This document shows positions 59,463 through 64,000 of a stretch of DNA of 64,000 nucleotides, one piece after another. Below the pieces are notes generated by a model, which saw only the letters and a list, made by a program, of their open reading frames with translations, did no database searches and had not been told where the DNA came from. Position 1 is the stretch's first letter. Each line of letters opens with the position of its first letter. Location of the stretch: assembly GCF_014189455.1 (NCBI RefSeq), contig NZ_CP050296.1, positions 5,204,001 through 5,268,000 on the forward strand. Reading direction: 5' to 3'. The position numbers and the translations under genes were made by a program. The DNA comes from Mesorhizobium huakuii (GTDB taxonomy: Bacteria; Pseudomonadota; Alphaproteobacteria; Rhizobiales; Rhizobiaceae).

Positions 59463-59664
59463 GGTTTTGTTCCTTTCTTAGGCGCGAGCGCCAAATTCAA
59501 TGGAACAGGTCAGGAAGCTTGAGCGCCTTGAGCGCCGGTGTCGCTGTCCTGCCTGTCGCGGCAGTTAGAGGCGTTGACCTCAACTCGGGATTTTGATGGC
59601 TGAACCGGTCATGCCCGTCATGGCCGGCGAAAGGAACGGGCGGCGAACCGCCCGTTCGAGAGGA

Positions 59665-59913
59665 TTAGCGGACCACGTAGGGCAGCAGGCCGAGGAAGCG
59701 GGCGCGCTTGATCGCCTTGGCGAGTTCACGCTGCTTCTTCTGGCTGACGGCGGTGATGCGCGACGGCACGATCTTGCCGCGCTCGGAAATGTAGCGCTGC
59801 AGCAGACGCACGTCCTTGTAGTCGATCTTGGGCGCGTTGGCGCCGGAGAACGGGCAGGTCTTGCGGCGACGATGGAACGGGCGCCGGGTCGGGATCTGGT
59901 TGATGTCGACCAT
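59665..59913 (-). CDS. rpsR: 30S ribosomal protein S18
   Basis: 82 residues: [28 protein letters not shown] and [35 protein letters not shown]18 pairs with S6 in the small subunit. Its ATG overlaps the rpsF stop (TAATG), so S6 and S18 are translated together. A second ORF read in another frame across the same stretch is a shadow. Confidence 0.97.
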   Translation of the reverse strand: MVDINQIPTRRPFHRRRKTCPFSGANAPKIDYKDVRLLQRYISERGKIVPSRITAVSQKKQRELAKAIKRARFLGLLPYVVR

Positions 59914-60413
59914 TATTCTGCACCCCCTTCAAAGCCTTCGCGAGGACGGCGCGGACCACGATCGCCACCGGCATCGCCGAACGAACGCGGCGGACGATCG
60001 CCACGGTCGCCGCGATCACGGTCGCCGAATGAACGCGGACCACGATCGCCACGGTCGCGGTCGCCGAAGCTGCCGCGCTCGGAGCGCTCTTCGCGCTTCT
60101 GCATCATGGCCGACGGACCTTCCTCATGCGCCTCGACCTTGATGGTCAGGAAACGCAGGACGTCCTCGGACAGACCCATCTGGCGCTCCATCTCGTTGAG
60201 CGCTGCCGGCGGGCAGTTGAGGTCCATGAGCGTGTAGTATGCCTTCCGGTTCTTGTTGACCCGGTAGGTGAGGGACTTCAGTCCCCAGTTCTCGACCCGG
60301 CCGACGGACCCGCCATTCGCGGAGATGACGCCCTTGTACTGTTCGACAAGCGCATCGACCTGCTGCTGCGAGAGGTCCTGCCGGGCAAGAAACACATGTT
60401 CGTAAAGAGCCAT
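59913..60413 (-). CDS. rpsF: 30S ribosomal protein S6 with Arg/Gly/Asp-rich tail
   Basis: 166 residues from ATG 60413. The ferredoxin-like fold is canonical ([47 protein letters not shown]). From about residue 112 there is an extension of repeated [13 protein letters not shown] and FGDAGGDRG units, absent in E. coli S6, which carries a short glutamate tail. The extension may contact RNA or undergo modification. It is the first gene of rpsF-rpsR-rplI. A promoter lies at 60643-60670. Confidence 0.95.
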   Translation of the reverse strand: MALYEHVFLARQDLSQQQVDALVEQYKGVISANGGSVGRVENWGLKSLTYRVNKNRKAYYTLMDLNCPPAALNEMERQMGLSEDVLRFLTIKVEAHEEGPSAMMQKREERSERGSFGDRDRGDRGPRSFGDRDRGDRGDRPPRSFGDAGGDRGPRRPREGFEGGAE

Positions 60414-60878
60414 TATGTCTTCGTGCCTTTCTTCGTTTCTCTCCCGGTTCCCGGCGGCAAAAGCCTCTGCAACTTCTCTGACCCACTGGTCCCGGTTAAG
60501 GGGCGGGGAAGAAAGGAGCATGACGAGACGGTCGAGAGCGGAGACACGGGAGGCGGAAGCACTTCCGGCTTCACACGAAGGCTTTTGATAAAACCTCCGG
60601 CCCTCCGTTCAGCCCCCAGCTGGGACCGGCAGATTGGCGGCGTCTATACAGCAATCCACTGATAAGGCAAGGGCAAGCGGCGTTCCCGATGTCGCAGGGC
60701 GCCGCAAAATCAGGCGGCAGCGCCGGTATGGCCTGGCGCGTTCCCTGCAACCGGCCCTTAACCACAATGTCAGGTTGTGCAGGGTTGAGCCCTGCCGTCA
60801 ACGGTCGATTCATCATGGAAGGCGCAAAAGCCCGGGCAATCCGCGCAGATCAAGCGGGTAAGCATTTCGGGGGTAAGG
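60414..60878. other. Gene-free region between rpsF and the Tad-type gene
   Basis: The 465 bases hold the leader and promoter of rpsF on the minus strand (AGGAGAGAGA-type purine-rich leader near 60430) and, nearer 60879, the promoter of the plus-strand gene. No protein gene is supported. A frame that runs through it from 60689 has the composition of a shadow and continues into the next gene. Confidence 0.45.
60643..60670 (-). promoter_or_regulatory. Candidate sigma-70 promoter of rpsF
   Basis: On the minus strand TTGCCT (60670-60665) and TATAGA (60648-60643) are separated by 16 bases, close to the housekeeping consensus in an otherwise GC-rich stretch, about 230 bases before the rpsF start. 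Confidence 0.5.
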
Positions 60879-62516
60879 ATGCTTCTCAACAGGTTCTGGC
60901 GCTCGAAGAGCGGCAATTTCGCGCTGCTGATGGGGCTCGGGCTGCCGGCCATCCTGTCGGCGGTGGCGTTCGCGGTCGACGTGTCCACCATCATGCGGGC
61001 CAAGAGCAACCTGCAGAATGCGCTCGACGCCGCAAACCTCGCCTCTTCGCATCTCGGCGATCTGGAAATTACCCGCAACGACGCCTTCGACCGCTATTTT
61101 CAGGCCAACATCGCCGGACATGGCGAACTCGCCAACGCGCAGGCGACGCTGACCGTCGACAGGGGCGTCAACTTCGTCAAGACCAGGGCGGTTGCCTCGG
61201 CGGACGTCAATTTGAACTTCGCTTTCCTGTTCGGCCAGAACAAGCACATCGTCGTCGACGCCTCGGCCGTCGAATCGAACAACCAGCTCGAAGTCGTGCT
61301 GGTGTTGGACAATACCGGCTCGATGGCCGGTGCCCGCATGACGGCACTGAGGACGGCGACGAAGTCCTTGCTGGACACGCTCGAGTCGACAAAATCGCCG
61401 ACGCGCCAGGTGCGTGCCTCGCTGGTTCCCTTCGTGACGGCAGTCAACGTCAATGGCGACGAGTTCGATCCGTCCTGGATCGACATGGACGGCAAGTCCT
61501 CGACCAACGGCATCAATTTCCCCGTCATCGACGGCAAGCGGCCGAACCACATGGCGCTATTCAAGCAATTGGGGCTGATGGGCGGATGGAAAGACACCGG
61601 CTGGAAAGGCTGCGTTGAGGCGCGCCCCGGCACCTATAATATTTCTGATACACCCCCGGATCCGAACAGACCCGACACGCTGTTCGTGCCTTACTTTGCT
61701 CCCGACGATCCGGCGCCTGCCACCAGGCCGTCTGGCTCCTACGGCAACTCGGCGACCGGCTACAACAATTCGTACCTCGACGACACCATCGACAAGGTCA
61801 AACTCGCCGAGCCGGGGGTCAACATACTGGGCATCGACCTCAGCGGCCTGCTTGGCGGCGTGGTCGACGCCCTATTGGGCGCCGACCTGGAGAAGGTTGC
61901 CAAATATGTGGCGCCGACGAACAAGATCCTCACCGAGACCGGCAGCGCGATCACCGTCGGCCCCAACCGCTCCTGTCCGACCCCTGTCGTTCCCCTGACC
62001 GACGATTTCGACAAATTGCGCAAGGCGGCGAGCCAGATGACGGAACGGAACGGTTCCGGCACCAACGTCTCGGAGGGCCTGTCATGGGGCATGCGGGTGC
62101 TGTCGCCCGGCGCGCCCTATACCGATGGTGCGCCCTTCAAGACGCCAGGCGTCAGCAAGATCGTCATGCTGCTCACCGACGGTGAGAATGTTGTTTACGG
62201 CGCCAGCAACCAGCCGACCAAATCCGACTACACATCCTATGGCTATCTGGCGGGTGGCCGCTTCGGCTCGGACAACCAGACGACGGCGGCGCGCAATGTC
62301 GACGGCTGGACCAAGAGCGTGTGCACGCAGTTGAAGAACCAGGGCGTGCAAATCTACACAATGGTGCTGCAGTCGGACACCGCCGCCAACCGCACGCTCT
62401 ACAGTGCGTGCGCCTCGGACCCGAGCGGCTATTATGCCGTCAACGATCCGGCCAAACTGCCGGACGTTTTCCAGCAGATCGCCAACAAGTTCTCAAGGCT
62501 GCAGCTGACCAATTGA
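60879..62516 (+). CDS. TadE/G-type pilus assembly protein with von Willebrand domain
   Basis: 545 residues. The N-terminus (RFWRSKSGNFALLMGLGLPAILSAVAFAVDVST) is the TadE/TadG-like hydrophobic segment. A von Willebrand factor A domain follows with the MIDAS motif DNTGSM (in VVLVLDNTGSMAGARM), and a second metal-loop acidic site in KIVMLLTDGENVVYG. Two insertions are rich in Asn, Asp and Ser. Such proteins assemble Flp/Tad pili or bind surfaces. No tad cluster is nearby, so its role is uncertain. A few bases after its stop the opposite-strand sulfatase-fold gene ends. Confidence 0.85.
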   Translation: MLLNRFWRSKSGNFALLMGLGLPAILSAVAFAVDVSTIMRAKSNLQNALDAANLASSHLGDLEITRNDAFDRYFQANIAGHGELANAQATLTVDRGVNFVKTRAVASADVNLNFAFLFGQNKHIVVDASAVESNNQLEVVLVLDNTGSMAGARMTALRTATKSLLDTLESTKSPTRQVRASLVPFVTAVNVNGDEFDPSWIDMDGKSSTNGINFPVIDGKRPNHMALFKQLGLMGGWKDTGWKGCVEARPGTYNISDTPPDPNRPDTLFVPYFAPDDPAPATRPSGSYGNSATGYNNSYLDDTIDKVKLAEPGVNILGIDLSGLLGGVVDALLGADLEKVAKYVAPTNKILTETGSAITVGPNRSCPTPVVPLTDDFDKLRKAASQMTERNGSGTNVSEGLSWGMRVLSPGAPYTDGAPFKTPGVSKIVMLLTDGENVVYGASNQPTKSDYTSYGYLAGGRFGSDNQTTAARNVDGWTKSVCTQLKNQGVQIYTMVLQSDTAANRTLYSACASDPSGYYAVNDPAKLPDVFQQIANKFSRLQLTN

Positions 62517-62549
62517 GAGCTCTACCCTGGAAGGGTCGAAGCTTACCTC

Positions 62550-64000
62550 TCAACTCGTATGGGCGACGACCTTGTCGACCGTCTCGGGGAAGAAGTCGGG
62601 CGCCGCGTGGCGCTTGCCGAACATCATGTCGTACTGAATGAGCCGGAAATCGCGGATCGCCGGGTCGATATCCTTCTGCCGCGACCAGTCGGGCGTGGCC
62701 TCGCCGGCTGGCGTCAGCAGCAGGTTGCGGTCGACGACGCGGTAGTGTTCACGCATCTCTCCCAGAAACCCCGTGTAGTAGGGATGGGTAATCCCCGCAG
62801 TGGTGAGGATATGATAGGGCAGGAAGGCCGGGCTCACCGCGCCAAGGTTCTCGACCGAACCGGAGCGGTTCGACCAGATGATCAGCGGAGTCTGATGATG
62901 CTCCAGTGCGTCTTGCGGCGTTGCTTCTTTGCGTGGCGCGACATTGTCTTTCAGGAAGCCGGTTTCGACATAGACCGGCCCCAGCGGCGGCAGATGGTCG
63001 CCGAAAAAGGCGATCACGGTGGGGTGGGAGCGCTTCTTGGCCCATTCGATCAGCCGTTCAAGGCCGCGGTCCGCGTCGGCTGAGCCCTCCGCGTAGCTCA
63101 GCAGCGAATCGCGCGCCCATTGGCTGATCGGCGCCTGCACCGCGTGGGTCGGGTTGTAATAGCGGTTCGGTTCATAGGGGCCATGATTCTGCAGGCTGAC
63201 CGCGAAGAAGAACACCGGGTCGTCGCTGGCGTCGGCTTCGCGGATGATCTCGTCCGTCATCGCCGCATCCGATGCCAGCGGTCCGCGCTTTTCCATGGGT
63301 GGCAGCGTCTCTTCCGACTTGAAATCGTTGAAACCGAAATCGGCATAGACCGCGCCACGGTTCCAGAACCAGTTGGTGCCCGGATGGATGGCGCGCGCCC
63401 GGTAGCCCTCGCTCTTCAGGAAGGTCGCCATCGAAGGCGTCGGCGTGCGCACATATTGCTGGTAGGGAATGCTGCCGGCCGGCAGGAAGGCGTTGGAAAA
63501 GCCGGTCAGCGCCTCGAATTCGATGTTGGCGGTCATGCCGCCGAATTCGGGCGAGAACATCGAACCGGAACGCAATGCCCGCACGGTGGGAATGGGATCC
63601 GGCGTGATGGTGACGCCGGGCAGCTTGGTCGGATCCCAGAAGGATTCGCTCATGACGACAATGATGTCGGGCTTTTCATCGGGCACCGAGGCTGTCATCT
63701 GCGGCCTCTCGATCGCCGCGATCGCCTTGTCCGTATAGCCCGGCGGTGCCGACACATGCGCCATCGGCACGTTGAGCGCGAAGGCGAGCGCAAAGCCGTT
63801 GGAGGCGTAGTTTTCCTTCTGGTCCCACATGATCGGGATGATCTGCAGCCGGTCCCTGGTCCAGGAGAAGGTGGCGTAATCCATGATCGAGACGAAGAAG
63901 GCGAGCAGCGGCACCGCCAGCGTCAGCCGGGCAAGGCGGCCCTTGCGGCTGAGTGCTGGGACCCTGCGGCGCCACAGCCGCCAGCCATAGACGAGCAGCG
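62550..64000 (-). CDS. LTA synthase/phosphoglycerol transferase-like protein, C-terminal part
   Basis: The gene begins beyond the window edge; the frame stays open to base 64000, giving over 480 residues here. A membrane helix (TLAVPLLAFFVSIMDYATF) precedes a sulfatase-fold domain: KPDIIVVMSESFWDPTKLPG has the metal-site region with the catalytic Ser/Thr, then EFEALTGFSNAFLP, TVIAFFGDHLPPLGP with a GDH motif and HHQTPLIIWSN. Members transfer phosphoglycerol to lipoteichoic acids or, in Gram-negatives, to periplasmic glucans (OpgB-like). In rhizobia the glucan role is the more likely one. Confidence 0.88.
   Translation of the reverse strand, partial: LLVYGWRLWRRRVPALSRKGRLARLTLAVPLLAFFVSIMDYATFSWTRDRLQIIPIMWDQKENYASNGFALAFALNVPMAHVSAPPGYTDKAIAAIERPQMTASVPDEKPDIIVVMSESFWDPTKLPGVTITPDPIPTVRALRSGSMFSPEFGGMTANIEFEALTGFSNAFLPAGSIPYQQYVRTPTPSMATFLKSEGYRARAIHPGTNWFWNRGAVYADFGFNDFKSEETLPPMEKRGPLASDAAMTDEIIREADASDDPVFFFAVSLQNHGPYEPNRYYNPTHAVQAPISQWARDSLLSYAEGSADADRGLERLIEWAKKRSHPTVIAFFGDHLPPLGPVYVETGFLKDNVAPRKEATPQDALEHHQTPLIIWSNRSGSVENLGAVSPAFLPYHILTTAGITHPYYTGFLGEMREHYRVVDRNLLLTPAGEATPDWSRQKDIDPAIRDFRLIQYDMMFGKRHAAPDFFPETVDKVVAHTS

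Noticed and set aside
60689..61618. Plus-strand ORF of 309 residues overlapping the Tad-type gene start
   Set aside because: After 60879 it is a different frame of the von Willebrand gene; upstream it has no domain.

Overview
The window is a high-GC alphaproteobacterial chromosome segment, most likely Rhizobiales and probably Mesorhizobium. The basis is gene content and repeats rather than a database match: rpsF-rpsR-rplI near dnaB and radA, a psd-pssA phosphatidylethanolamine pair, a TIGR02301/Nudix neighbourhood, and short palindromic intergenic repeats of a type common in rhizobia. I recognised no rRNA, tRNA or CRISPR array.

Layout. 1-4.2 kb: the end of an ECF sigma gene with its anti-sigma gene, then a stop-start coupled pair (GNAT fused to a C39-like peptidase; RimK-like ATP-grasp with an N-terminal RLAN-type domain) and a DUF3303 gene. 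4.2-8 kb: two divergent LysR/target pairs (LysR/fatty acid desaturase and SDR/LysR). 8-16.4 kb: a PAS-PAS-GGDEF-EAL protein, an HD hydrolase, YgfZ, a dihydroorotase, small rhizobial unknowns, a Nudix hydrolase and an SRAP protein. 17-22.4 kb: one tightly coupled operon, cysS-VOC-GFA-GFA-proline iminopeptidase-citramalate synthase. 22.5-27.6 kb: rarD, then a CorA/ZntB-type transporter gene cut in two by a complete IS66-family element with 24-bp terminal repeats and an 8-bp target duplication. 27.7-31.6 kb: two glycan-related genes, one encoding a methyltransferase-glycosyltransferase-sulfotransferase fusion. 31.7-37.8 kb: an isomerase-like gene and its LysR, a LOG-family gene, a LysM protein, and ArsR with an ATM1-like ABC exporter. 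37.8-41 kb: an IS5-like element inserted in a palindromic repeat, a SoxR-box-like palindrome before a monooxygenase-fold gene, and a DUF4375 gene. 41-50.4 kb: psd-pssA, an Aas-like protein, tautomerase/LysR, two EamA permeases, OsmC and an SDR. 50.5-60.5 kb: minus-strand housekeeping genes (purF, cvpA, radA, dnaB, rsm22-like, ynfA, cfa, rplI, rpsR, rpsF). 60.9-64 kb: a Tad-type von Willebrand protein and a phosphoglycerol-transferase-like sulfatase-fold protein running off the edge.

A pattern across the window is ten single-base reading-frame breaks, almost all in homopolymer runs (near 868, 10421, 21760, 23225, 26615, 27955, 38977, 41216, 49273 and 52193). In each case both halves of a recognisable protein are present in adjacent frames. 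I give the reconstructed gene extents and treat sequencing or assembly indels as the leading explanation, because housekeeping genes such as psd and cimA are hit. The best candidate for an underexplored system is the GNAT-C39 / RLAN-ATP-grasp / DUF3303 cassette at 1.2-4.2 kb.
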